NCBI GenBank assembly: GCA_017355425.1
Contig: CP070233.1
Coordinates: forward strand, 2,087,501 to 2,151,500
Origin: Dolichospermum sp. DET69
Lineage (GTDB): Bacteria; Cyanobacteriota; Cyanobacteriia; Cyanobacteriales; Nostocaceae
DNA: 64,000 nt
Direction of reading: 5' to 3'
Part shown: positions 27,198 to 34,840 of the stretch, piece after piece
How the letters are laid out: every line of letters begins with the position of its first letter
Numbering within the stretch: the first letter of the stretch is position 1
Notes under the pieces: generated by a model
Database searches by the model: none
Seen by the model: the letters and a program-made list of their open reading frames with translations, nothing else
What the model was told of the DNA's origin: nothing
Made by a program: the position numbers and the translations under genes

Positions 27198-27232
27198 CGG
27201 TATGCACTTGAATAAAATACAGTGATTAAATT
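27195..27232. repeat. Partial GCGGTATGCACTTG-family repeat
   Basis: AGCGGTATGCACTTGAATAA followed by AATACAGTGATTAAATT matches the first 38 bases of the copy at 55842. The rest is missing. Confidence 0.65.
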
Positions 27233-27313
27233 TTAGGCATTGCTGATTTTGGGTATGATAGGGGAAAGGTGCGATTCCTATAGCGATAGCGAAGCGCTGC
27301 TGCAAGCAGATCG

Positions 27314-27499
27314 CTAATTAGGACAATAATTACTATTATTTGGATAAAGAGTTGGCACATCTGCAAATTTGAGATAGTGAATTAATAATTGAATAGAATA
27401 TCGGAGCATTTCCTTAGACTTAGAATAACAAAGAGTTTTTCGATGTAGCCTAGCCAAATAATGTTTTAATCTTGTATTCTCATCTTCTACTCTAGTCAT
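27314..27499 (-). pseudogene. C-terminal fragment of an IS1-family transposase
   Basis: The frame reads VEDENTRLKHYLARLHRKTL and then CYSKSKEMLRYSIQLLIHYL, the characteristic end of IS1-type (InsB-like) DDE transposases. The catalytic Asp/Glu residues upstream are absent; the fragment abuts the sigma factor gene at 27542. It is a dead remnant. Confidence 0.75.
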
Positions 27500-27541
27500 G
27501 TATATTTTGCGCTCATTTTATAGGTATCAGATGGTGTTTAT

Positions 27542-27711
27542 ATGTCCTCTCACAATTTCTATTTATTCTCCAATGAAACCTTTTGGATACTTTGGCAGGA
27601 GCATCAAAACTACTTATATCGTTGCTGTGTCAAATGGATGGGTAGCTTTGCTGATGCAGAAGATGCTCTCAGTCAAGCGATGTTCAAAGCCCATGAGAAA
27701 ATCCGTAATTT
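27542..27711 (+). pseudogene. N-terminal half of an ECF-like sigma factor, cut by an IS element
   Basis: From ATG 27542 the product reads MSSHNFYLFSNETFWILWQE, then YLYRCCVKWMGSFADAEDAL and SQAMFKAHEKIRNF. This is a sigma70 region 2: core-binding helices with the acidic DAEDALSQA segment. After IRNF the frame enters the IS200/IS605 left end and stops. The remainder resumes at 29568 (GNIKSFKAWLTQLTHNVCMD), where region 2 would continue. Sigma factors of this type direct RNA polymerase to alternative promoters. Confidence 0.8.
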
Positions 27712-27846
27712 TAGCTTAATCAGCAGAAGCCCCACGTCTCACGCTTAGGAGCGTGGGATGAATGCGCGTGAGTTGAGTTGCGTAGCCTGACTTATATTTG
27801 AGCGTAGCGAAAACAAAGAAGGCTACAGCGACGAGATGAACAAATT

Positions 27847-28266
27847 TTATTCTTCGGGTTGATTTTGATTTTCAATATATTTGCGTAATGTTGATATAGT
27901 AACGCCTCCACAACTAGCTACAAAATACGACCCGTTCCAAAAAACATCTTTCCAGTAAATCTTTGCTAGATGTTCTGAAAATTCTTGACGTAACTTTCTA
28001 GAAGAAACTGACTTCAAATTATTAACTAATTTACTCAATTCTATATCAGGATGATATTGGAATAAGCAATGGATATGATCCTCTTCACCGTTAAATTCTA
28101 CAAGTTTGCAATCCCATTTAATTAAAAGTTCTTCTAAAATAACGTGAAGCCGTACCAGCATCTCACCTGTAAAGGCTTTCCGTCTATATTTGGTTGTTAA
28201 AACTAAATGCACTTTTAAATCACTTACCGATCTACCTTTGGACGTAAAATCATTTTTCATGAGCAT
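27847..28266 (-). CDS. tnpA: TnpA, Y1 (HUH) transposase of IS200/IS605
   Basis: TnpA cuts and rejoins single-stranded DNA at subterminal hairpins through a phosphotyrosine link. The 139-residue protein has the metal-binding HUH motif (DHIHCLFQ), VHLVLTTKYRRKAF near the N-terminus, and the catalytic tyrosine in LRKYIENQ, preceded by SYFVASCGG. Length and motifs are intact, so it is probably active. It is transcribed away from tnpB; 69 bases separate their starts. Confidence 0.92.
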   Translation of the reverse strand: MLMKNDFTSKGRSVSDLKVHLVLTTKYRRKAFTGEMLVRLHVILEELLIKWDCKLVEFNGEEDHIHCLFQYHPDIELSKLVNNLKSVSSRKLRQEFSEHLAKIYWKDVFWNGSYFVASCGGVTISTLRKYIENQNQPEE

Positions 28267-28335
28267 CTTGACGTATTTTTCTAATCAGCGTATACTAAAA
28301 AAGTAACACCAATTATTGAAAAAGGCAATATACAA

Positions 28336-29511
28336 GTGAGGATTTCGTACCAATATAAAATTAAACCAACAAAAGAACAAGCCGAAAAAATTGATACCAC
28401 ACTAGAAAAGTTGCGGTTTCAATACAATTATTTGCTTGCTCGAAGGTTTGATTGGTACGAACAAAACCGTTCTCCAATTGATAGATGTTCTTTGATTTGT
28501 TGCCACTTGCCAGAATTGAAGGATAAGCCGAGTTACTATAGCCAAAAAGCATCATTAACCCAACTTAAAAAAGACCGTCCTTGGTATAAAGACATCTATT
28601 CCCAAGTATTACAGGAAGTGCCTAAGAAAGTTGAGTTAGCTTTTGACCGTTGGTTAAAAGGTGATGTTAATGGTAAAAAATCTGGTAAACCTAGATTTAA
28701 AGGCAAAGGTCAATACAAAACTTTTACTTATCCTCAATTTAAACGGCATCACTTTGTTAACAATATAATCACGCTATCAAAAATAGGTGATATAAAAGTT
28801 ATTGTTCATCGTCAAATACCAGATGGTTTTGATATTAAAACTGTTTCTGTCACAAAAAAAGCCGATGGTTATTATATCACTTTAAGCCTTGACGACAAAA
28901 CAGTTCCAACTATTAAACCTGATTTTGACGCTAATAATATTGTTGGAATTGATGTAGGGTTAATAGATTTTTATGTTGCTTCTGATAATACCAGAGTTGC
29001 AGCACCTAAATTTCTAAGGAAAGCGGAACGTAAATTAAAAGCTGCACAACGTCGTGTTTCTCGCAGGAAAAAAGGATCTAATCGTCGTAAAAAAGCTATT
29101 AAAAAACTGGGTATTCAACATAAAAAAGTTTCTGATACCCGCAAAGATTTTCACTTTAAAACTGCAAATACTCTACTCAAAAAATATGATGTTATTGCTG
29201 TTGAAAAGCTGAATATAACAGGACTCGCTAGAACAAGATTGGCAAAAAGTATCAATGACGCTGGATGGGGACAGTTTATCGCTATACTTTCAAATAAAGC
29301 CGAAAATGCTGGTTTGAAAGTGATAGCTGTAAATCCAAATGGCACGAGCCAAGAATGTTCTAGTTGTGGCCACAAGGTCAAAAAGCCGCTATCCCAAAGA
29401 ATGCACAATTGTCCTGTATGTCATACAAGTTTGTGCAGGGATCTAAATGCCGCTATAATTATCAAGAACCGTGGGACACACGGTCTTAAAGCTCAGTCAA
29501 TGTCTTCATAG
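28336..29511 (+). CDS. tnpB: TnpB, RNA-guided RuvC-like nuclease of IS200/IS605
   Basis: TnpB is the transposon-encoded ancestor of Cas12. It uses an RNA from the element's right end to cleave DNA at the donor site, favouring retention. The 391-residue protein has an N-terminal Arg/Lys-rich domain (ISYQYKIKPTKEQAEKIDTT). All three RuvC acidic residues are present: IVGIDVGLIDF, AVEKLNITGLA and CRDLNAAIII. The four-cysteine zinc ribbon is CSSCG ... CPVC. It starts at GTG 28336 and looks full length and functional. Confidence 0.92.
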   Translation: MRISYQYKIKPTKEQAEKIDTTLEKLRFQYNYLLARRFDWYEQNRSPIDRCSLICCHLPELKDKPSYYSQKASLTQLKKDRPWYKDIYSQVLQEVPKKVELAFDRWLKGDVNGKKSGKPRFKGKGQYKTFTYPQFKRHHFVNNIITLSKIGDIKVIVHRQIPDGFDIKTVSVTKKADGYYITLSLDDKTVPTIKPDFDANNIVGIDVGLIDFYVASDNTRVAAPKFLRKAERKLKAAQRRVSRRKKGSNRRKKAIKKLGIQHKKVSDTRKDFHFKTANTLLKKYDVIAVEKLNITGLARTRLAKSINDAGWGQFIAILSNKAENAGLKVIAVNPNGTSQECSSCGHKVKKPLSQRMHNCPVCHTSLCRDLNAAIIIKNRGTHGLKAQSMSS

Positions 29512-29567
29512 AAGAGTCGCTGAGAAGCCCACACTCACCTGAAAGGGAGTGTGTGGAGTATGTCACC
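29410..29567 (+). ncRNA. Candidate TnpB guide (omega/re) RNA region
   Basis: In studied IS605 elements the guide RNA overlaps the tnpB 3' end and runs through the right end, so that flanking DNA forms the guide. This segment has the expected position and hairpin (CACACTC / GAGTGTG) and is conserved in the mini-element at 750-843. The transcript itself is inferred; here the guide would be sigma factor sequence beginning GGTAATATTAAAAGC. Confidence 0.4.
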
Positions 29568-30713
29568 GGTAATATTAAAAGCTTTAAGGCATGGTTAACC
29601 CAACTAACCCATAATGTCTGTATGGATATACACAGAAAAGATGATCAGCGAGCAAAACAAGTTGAGAGTTGGGAATTTCAGGAGGAATTAGTTAGTCACG
29701 AAGAAACACCGATTCTTTTGACTACCCAAGAAGAACTAGAAAATTTTTTTGAGGTTGTGATAGATGAGTTACCTTCTCGACTGCGAGAAACGTTTATTCT
29801 GCACTTTAAAGAACAACTTTCGTACCAAGAAATTGGGGAAAAACTAAATATTTCCTATGATAATGTCCGCAAGCGCATTTCCCAAGCACGGGCAATTTTA
29901 AAACAGCGATATCATCAAGATTTTCTGGGAGAAGAGAATAGATACTCCACAGATTTACAATCGTTTAGATATCAGGTTGCTTCCCAGTCTAGAACTAGGA
30001 AGAAATCTGAGAATATGATCAAAAGAAAAGTTGATATTGATGATACTTCTGTTTTATCTGATCAGTTAGAAATAGTGCCAATAGTGGAGCAGGAAAAATC
30101 AGAACCAGCGGTTACTGTTTCTCCAACTGTTGTCGCGGATGTTCAATCTAATTTGAATAGAGAGGTTGAAGAGATTGAGAAAACATCTGATGTCAATGAA
30201 GAATATCTACTTAGAAAAGTTGGAGATTTTTGGCAGTGTGGTAATCTTCAGAAAATTGTGCAGTTAAATCATAAACTTAACTGGGGGAAAAGTCTTGTGA
30301 ACTCTACCCGTTGGGCATTGTTTAGCCGACTTCAAGAAACTGGTTTACCCGTTTTCACTGGTTCTGGTGGTCCAACTAAGTTCAACCGAACTAGATTAAA
30401 GTTTCCTAAAACTCATTGGCTAGATGCTGCTTGTGTTGGACAAATTGGAGAATTGGAAATTTTAACGAACAAGCCTTTGCTAATCAAAGCAACAGGGCAT
30501 GGAACTCGTCAAATGTGTCGGACTGACAAGTTTGGTTTTCCATCTCGATATGTGCCGAGAATTAAATTTGTTAAAGGTTTTCAGACCGGTGATATTGTGA
30601 AAGCAATTGTTACTACTGGGAAGAAAATCGGTAAATATATTGGTCGTGTTGCAGTTAGAGCAACAGGTTCTTTCAATATTTCTGCATCAAAATTAGTTCA
30701 GGGTATTAGTTAG
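29553..30713 (+). CDS. Chimeric frame: sigma factor C-terminal half fused to an IscB C-terminal half
   Basis: The open frame begins inside the IS right end. Residues about 6-125 are the rest of the broken sigma factor: FKAWLTQLTHNVCMDIHRKD, then region 4 with SRLRETFILHFKEQLSYQEI and a helix-turn-helix (IGEKLNISYDNVRKRISQAR). About 120 poorly conserved residues follow. From about residue 245 (WGKSLVNSTRWALFSRLQET) it matches the C-terminal part of IscB: PKTHWLDAACVG, GHGTRQMCRTDKFGFPSRYV, FVKGFQTGDIVKAIV and GRVAVRATGSFNI. The IscB HNH and first RuvC motifs are absent. The stop (TAG) is created where the group II intron begins. The chimera probably has neither original function. Confidence 0.75.
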   Translation: MEYVTGNIKSFKAWLTQLTHNVCMDIHRKDDQRAKQVESWEFQEELVSHEETPILLTTQEELENFFEVVIDELPSRLRETFILHFKEQLSYQEIGEKLNISYDNVRKRISQARAILKQRYHQDFLGEENRYSTDLQSFRYQVASQSRTRKKSENMIKRKVDIDDTSVLSDQLEIVPIVEQEKSEPAVTVSPTVVADVQSNLNREVEEIEKTSDVNEEYLLRKVGDFWQCGNLQKIVQLNHKLNWGKSLVNSTRWALFSRLQETGLPVFTGSGGPTKFNRTRLKFPKTHWLDAACVGQIGELEILTNKPLLIKATGHGTRQMCRTDKFGFPSRYVPRIKFVKGFQTGDIVKAIVTTGKKIGKYIGRVAVRATGSFNISASKLVQGIS

Positions 30714-31236
30714 TGCGATTCGTTGTTAGCTGAATCACGGTATCCAGCCCGTACATAAGCTAACCAACCCAACTCTAGTAATAGAGGAAAGGTTGAACTC
30801 TCGGTCTGATATGGGTGTAAGTCCCATCTACCAGACTCAGGTATGACTCCCTATCTGCCTACGATGACCCGACTCGGTTTCGGGAGGTCGAAGCTAGGAA
30901 CAGGGCGCAATCAGACATCCGTTGTGGGGTGACACTGGTGCTAATGGGGAGTTCCTACGGTGAAACAGAGCCTCAAAAAGCAACTTATGCCTAAGCAGGA
31001 CACAACAATAAAACCTGACTTCATTAGAGCTAAAAACCCCGCCGAACCTTTAACTAAGTATCGGCAAGAGTCCAGGGGTTCTAATAGTTGAAATGGCTAC
31101 ACCTAACGGAACTAACAATCAACCGAGGGAACGAATAAAAACGGGTTGATGGTCTAAGGGCGGTCGAACCCTAAGTAGGCTGGACGAGCAGCGGAAATCC
31201 CTCAATTCGGGTAGGACAGACCGTAATTGGTCTGAG

Positions 31237-32841
31237 GTGTTCAGAATACACAAATTGGAGCAGAGCATGATTGGACACAGAGACAACTCTAGTGAATCTT
31301 GGAAGACGTTACCGTGGAAGAAATTCCGCCGTAACTTATTCCGCCTACAAAAACGAGTGTATAAAGCGGTTCAAGTTGGAGACAAGCGTAAAGCAAAGTC
31401 CCTACAAAAGCTGATTCTGAAATCAACCGCAGCAAGATTACTGGCTATCCGTCAAGTATCACAGCTAAACGCTGGGAAAAAGACCGCAGGAATTGATGGC
31501 AAAAAGTCCCTTACCTTTAAGGAACGCTTCGAGCTTAATGAACTGCTAAAAGCATCCGTTAGCAACTGGAAACACCAGCGGCTAAGAGAAATACCTATCC
31601 CCAAAAAGGACGGTACTACCAGGATACTGAAAATCCCTACTATTGCGGACAGGGCATATCAGTGCCTTATCAAGTACGCATTAGAACCAGCACACGAGGC
31701 AACGTTCCACGCATACAGCTACGGGTTTAGGACAGGACGCTCGGCACATGATGCACAGAAAATCCTGTTTAACAATCTACGTTCAGCTTGCAATGGAAAA
31801 GATAAACGAGTTATAGAACTCGATATCGAGAAATGCTTCGATAGGATAAACCACACTGCCATAATGGATAGACTCATCGCTCCTAAGAGCATAAGACAAG
31901 GAATTTTCCGATGTCTCAAAGCCGGAGTCAACCCAGAATTTCCTGAACAAGGAACACCCCAAGGGGGCGTGGTAAGTCCACTTTTAGCCAACATCGCCTT
32001 AAATGGGATTGAAAGTATTCATAGATATCATGTGATATCTAAGAACAGAATTACAGACAAAACCTCAAGGGAACAGATTATAGAGCCAACAATCCGTTAT
32101 GCGGATGACATGGTAATAATACTCAGACCCCAAGACGATGCCACAGAAATACTTGACAAAATCAGTCAGTTCCTAGCAGAGCGGGGAATGAAAGTCAGCG
32201 AGAAAAAGACAAAGCTAACCGCCGCGACAGATGGGTTTGATTTCCTCGGCTGGAACTTTAAAGTCCAGAAAAACGGAAAGTTTAGATGTGTCCCTTCAGT
32301 GGATAACTTTAAGGCTTTTCGCAAGAAAGTAAAACACATCGTCAACAACTCGAATTATGGTGCTACCACAAAGGCGGAGAAATTAGCCCCTGTAGTTAGA
32401 GGTTGGAGGAACTACCACCGCTTCTGCAAGATGGACGGGTCAAGGTTCTCCCTATGGCACATCAATCACAGAGCATTTAAGGTATTCAACAAGGAAACTA
32501 AACAGAACCGCCTTACTAGCCAGGTGCTAATAAAGAAGGCATTCCCAGCAGTCCCTTACTCCGAAAACAAACATATCAATGTCAAAGGTGAGAAATCACC
32601 CTACGACGGAGATTTGAGTTATTGGAGCGAGCGTAACAGCAAGCTCTATAACAACGATACCTCTAAAGCCCTTAAACGGCAAAGCCATAAATGTGGTCAT
32701 TGTGGACTGAAATTGCTCAATGATGAGAAGGTACATTTACATCATATAGATGGAAACCATAAGAATGGTAAACCTAAAAACCTTCTAGCAATTCACGAAA
32801 GCTGCCACGATTATACTCACATGAGCAAACGCAAAAGCTAA
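31237..32841 (+). CDS. ltrA: Group II intron-encoded reverse transcriptase/maturase with HNH endonuclease
   Basis: The 534-residue multifunctional protein helps the intron fold and splice and copies it into new DNA sites. Reverse transcriptase motifs run from IPIPKKDGTTRILKIPTIAD through GFRTGRSAHDAQ, ELDIEKCFDRINH and GTPQGGVVSPLLANIAL to the catalytic RYADDMVIIL. A maturase X domain follows (about 330-440; VVRGWRNYHRFCKM). The C-terminal HNH endonuclease has CGHCGLKLLNDEKVHLHHID and CHDYTH. All catalytic residues are present. The first part of the frame is shared with intron structural sequence. Confidence 0.93.
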   Translation: MFRIHKLEQSMIGHRDNSSESWKTLPWKKFRRNLFRLQKRVYKAVQVGDKRKAKSLQKLILKSTAARLLAIRQVSQLNAGKKTAGIDGKKSLTFKERFELNELLKASVSNWKHQRLREIPIPKKDGTTRILKIPTIADRAYQCLIKYALEPAHEATFHAYSYGFRTGRSAHDAQKILFNNLRSACNGKDKRVIELDIEKCFDRINHTAIMDRLIAPKSIRQGIFRCLKAGVNPEFPEQGTPQGGVVSPLLANIALNGIESIHRYHVISKNRITDKTSREQIIEPTIRYADDMVIILRPQDDATEILDKISQFLAERGMKVSEKKTKLTAATDGFDFLGWNFKVQKNGKFRCVPSVDNFKAFRKKVKHIVNNSNYGATTKAEKLAPVVRGWRNYHRFCKMDGSRFSLWHINHRAFKVFNKETKQNRLTSQVLIKKAFPAVPYSENKHINVKGEKSPYDGDLSYWSERNSKLYNNDTSKALKRQSHKCGHCGLKLLNDEKVHLHHIDGNHKNGKPKNLLAIHESCHDYTHMSKRKS

Positions 32842-32849
32842 GAACGTCG

Positions 32850-32927
32850 GAAGCTGGGTGCAGCGAAAGCTGCACGCCCAGATTTAACAGAGAGGGGCGG
32901 GAAATAATATTCCCCCTCGACTCTACC
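32850..32927 (+). ncRNA. Group II intron domains V and VI
   Basis: Domain V forms a hairpin (GCTGGGTGCAGC GAAA GCTGCACGCCCAG) with the GNRA-type loop. Domain VI (GAGGGGCGGGAAATAATATT, closing with CCCCCTCGACTC) carries the unpaired A needed for branching near the 3' splice site. Confidence 0.75.
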
Positions 32928-32979
32928 TAAATACTGCAAAATCATTCACCGCAAAGATGGCTATGATTACGCATTTTAA
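32928..32979 (+). pseudogene. iscB: IscB 3' exon
   Basis: After the intron the frame reads KYCKIIHRKDGYDYAF and stops at TAA 32977-32979, the usual IscB C-terminus. Joined to TA at 30711-30712 through T 32928, it continues the IscB reading without loss of a residue. Confidence 0.75.
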
Positions 32980-33107
32980 GATTGACGGGGATTAAAATCC
33001 CTTGAGTCGCTTCCCTCTCAGCCCTAAAGGGATGGTTCCTGAGCAGTTCGACAAGCTCACTGTAAGACTTGTCGAAGGACTGAGTTTCCCACTTTCCACG
33101 AGGTTTT
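32980..33107. other. Short repeat-derived spacer
   Basis: It contains palindromes (GGGATTAAAATCCC, and AGTTCGACAAGCTCACTGTA followed by AGACTTGTCGAA). No gene is visible. Confidence 0.4.
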
Positions 33108-33160
33108 ATGATGAATCTTCGTTGTCTTGCCTTAGTTAGTGCTATTTGGCTGCGGAAAAC
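33108..33160 (+). pseudogene. Scrap of an SCPU gene signal peptide
   Basis: ATGATGAATCTTCGTTGTCT continues with an A/T-rich signal-peptide codon run (MMNLRCLALVSAIW) closely matching MKNLRRLALVSSIA of the intact gene 130 bases downstream, then stops. It is a third SCPU copy, reduced to its start. Confidence 0.65.
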
Positions 33161-33238
33161 GTCTAACTACTGAGTAGATAAAATATGATTGCATATTTTG
33201 CTGATCTCACTTTCACCTACAAGGGATAAAAAAACCTA

Positions 33239-33778
33239 ATGAAAAATCTTCGTCGTCTTGCTCTAGTTAGTAGTATTGCCGCGCTCAGTGTTGTGGCTTT
33301 CAACCCCAAAGCCCAAGCAGAAACTGCGGACGTTACGTACTCAGGTACTATCCCATTCACTTGCTCCTTTAGCTCAACTACAGCTGGCACCTTAGAAGGA
33401 AGAGGAGGCTGGATTGAAGCCGCTACTAACATTCCTGGTTTTGATAAAGGTACTTCAGGTACAACAACTCTTAGTTGTAATGGTCCCGCTACGGTAAGCC
33501 CATCAGCTCCCAGTAAGTTATCAGCACCTGCGGGATTTGATGATAGCAACGCCCAATCTCTTATTTACATCGAGGACAACGCTAATGGCAGTAAGTTTGT
33601 AAGCAATTCCAATGGCAATGGCCCATGGCTGGCTTACGCATCCTATACTGCTGGTATACCTATTCCTACTAATACACCTCGTGTTCTTCAGGTCGGTATG
33701 GCTACTGGATCAGGTAATGGTAGTGTTGTGGCTGGGAACTATAGCTATAAAGTTACTGTTACCGCTGTTAGTAACTAG
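33239..33778 (+). CDS. Secreted SCPU-domain (spore coat U-like) pilin-type protein
   Basis: The 179-residue exported protein belongs to the spore coat U family, which forms the fibre subunits of archaic-type chaperone-usher systems. The signal peptide (MKNLRRLALVSSIAALSVVA, cleavage after NPKAQA) is followed by VTYSGTIPFTCSFSSTTAGT, where the cysteine pairs with that in TLSCNG. The strand-rich body ends GNYSYKVTVTAVSN. A ribosome binding site (AAGGGAT) precedes ATG 33239. It is the first gene of a three-gene operon with chaperone and usher; two hairpins follow it. Confidence 0.85.
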   Translation: MKNLRRLALVSSIAALSVVAFNPKAQAETADVTYSGTIPFTCSFSSTTAGTLEGRGGWIEAATNIPGFDKGTSGTTTLSCNGPATVSPSAPSKLSAPAGFDDSNAQSLIYIEDNANGSKFVSNSNGNGPWLAYASYTAGIPIPTNTPRVLQVGMATGSGNGSVVAGNYSYKVTVTAVSN

Positions 33779-33791
33779 AACAGAGTCCATA

Positions 33792-33824
33792 AAAAGCCTA
33801 ATTCCTGAATAAAAGTAGGCTTTT
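33792..33824 (+). terminator. Hairpin after the SCPU gene (partial terminator)
   Basis: A perfect 9-bp stem (AAAAGCCTA / TAGGCTTTT) ends in TTTT. Placed between subunit and chaperone genes, it may stop part of the transcription so that the subunit is made in excess. Confidence 0.6.
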
Positions 33825-33855
33825 CAAGGACTCGCTTTAGTTATCTTGTTTTTGG

Positions 33856-33892
33856 CAAGGATTGGATGCCTGGGTTTAAGCTCCAATCCTTG
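33856..33892 (+). promoter_or_regulatory. Second hairpin in the SCPU-chaperone gap
   Basis: A perfect 11-bp stem (CAAGGATTGGA / TCCAATCCTTG) with a 15-base loop lies 42 bases before the chaperone start. It could protect the upstream mRNA or tune downstream expression. Confidence 0.5.
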
Positions 33893-33934
33893 TCCTATTG
33901 TATTGCAGATAATTCTAGTTGATAAAAATTAAGT

Positions 33935-34762
33935 ATGGAAATTTCTTGTAAGAAACTAATTTTATACCCTTTGAGTAGTATTGTGTTTTCTACCTTTTTA
34001 TTATGGGGAAATGCTGCTAAAGCTGATGTTGCTGTTGCTCCACTGGTAATTGAAACCGCAGCTAAACAGGGACAAGCGCAGGGAACAATTACGGTGACAA
34101 ATGGAGATGCTAAAAGCTTCCGCGCCCGTGTTTATACTCAACCTTTTACCTATGATTTACAAACTGGATTTAAACTTTTAGATGCCAGTCCTTTCGATTT
34201 AACTCCCTATTTGCAATTTTCCCCACGAGAACTGCAAGTTCCTGGTACAGATAATCGTCGTATCCGGTTTGTTGTGCGCTTTCCTCCCAGTTTACCCGAT
34301 GGTGAATATCGAGCGATGTTATTCACAGAAAATTTAGAAGCGACTTTTCAGGAAGAATCAGGTACAAATAATGGGGTGATTTTTAAAACAGCAATTGTCC
34401 CCAGAATAGGAGTAGCTGTTTATGTTCACAAGGGCAATATTTCTCACAATTTGACTGCGGTTAATGCTAGATTTGATTCTAAATCGCAGCAACTCCAATT
34501 ATTGGTTAAAAATAGCGGAAAAGCTAGTGTAATTACTCAGGGAGAATGGACGATTAAAAAGGGAGATAAACAAATTTATAGTGGTAGAGGAATGGATACA
34601 ACTGTCATTACTGAAGGGGAACGTTATCTCACTGTTGATTATTCTAATCCTGCTAAGAAAATTCAATTAGAACCAGGAGAATATCAACTTTCTGGTAATT
34701 TAGGATGGGGTGTAAACCAGACCAATAAAATTCCATTTAGTGTCAAATTTATTGTTCCCTAA
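33935..34762 (+). CDS. Periplasmic pilus chaperone (PapD-like)
   Basis: The 275-residue exported protein would hold SCPU subunits by donating a beta strand until they reach the usher. After a signal peptide (LLWGNAAKADVAVAPLVIET) the first immunoglobulin-like domain contains ITVTNGDAKSFRARVYTQPF. The G1-strand region PRELQVPGTDNRRIRFVVRF carries the conserved Arg and hydrophobic residues. DGEYRAMLFTENLEA and PRIGVAVYVHKG follow. The second domain is less conserved. It lies between subunit and usher genes and is followed by a terminator-like hairpin. Confidence 0.85.
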   Translation: MEISCKKLILYPLSSIVFSTFLLWGNAAKADVAVAPLVIETAAKQGQAQGTITVTNGDAKSFRARVYTQPFTYDLQTGFKLLDASPFDLTPYLQFSPRELQVPGTDNRRIRFVVRFPPSLPDGEYRAMLFTENLEATFQEESGTNNGVIFKTAIVPRIGVAVYVHKGNISHNLTAVNARFDSKSQQLQLLVKNSGKASVITQGEWTIKKGDKQIYSGRGMDTTVITEGERYLTVDYSNPAKKIQLEPGEYQLSGNLGWGVNQTNKIPFSVKFIVP

Positions 34763-34775
34763 AAATTCATTGATT

Positions 34776-34820
34776 AAGACGATTTTCATTGGCAAATATC
34801 CGATAAAAACCGTCTTTTTT
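34776..34820 (+). terminator. Terminator-like hairpin between chaperone and usher
   Basis: AAGACGATTTT pairs with AAAAACCGTCTT (one mismatch) and is followed by a run of T. The usher start is 20 bases further, so read-through or an internal promoter is needed for usher expression. Confidence 0.5.
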
Positions 34821-34840
34821 TGATTTGACCTAGTTTAACA

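Larger units (their letters stand above)
27712..29567. mobile_element. Complete IS200/IS605-family element
   Basis: The element has divergent tnpA (minus) and tnpB (plus). Its left end includes TTAGCTTAATCAGCAGAAGC and a CCCACGTCTCACGCTTAGGAGCGTGGG hairpin region. Its right end has a CACACTC / GAGTGTG hairpin and finishes GGAGTATGTCACC. There are no terminal inverted repeats or target duplication, as expected of Y1-transposase elements. It interrupts the sigma factor gene. Non-autonomous relatives lie at 500-843 and, as a left-end scrap, at 62583. Confidence 0.88.
30713..32927 (+). mobile_element. Group II intron with encoded maturase
   Basis: The 5' end GTGCGATTCGTTGTTAGCTG is typical of bacterial group II introns. 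It is followed by a highly structured leader with the AAGTCCCATC and TCGGCAAGAG regions. The encoded reverse transcriptase spans 31237-32841. Domain V and domain VI stems lie at about 32850-32925. Exon joining at 30712/32928 restores the IscB frame (...GIS-Y-KYCKIIHRKDGYDYAF), which fixes the boundaries to within a base or so. Confidence 0.88.

Noticed and set aside
30713-31236. tRNA or riboswitch in the region before the reverse transcriptase
   Set aside because: The structured, GC-richer sequence is accounted for by group II intron domains I-IV.
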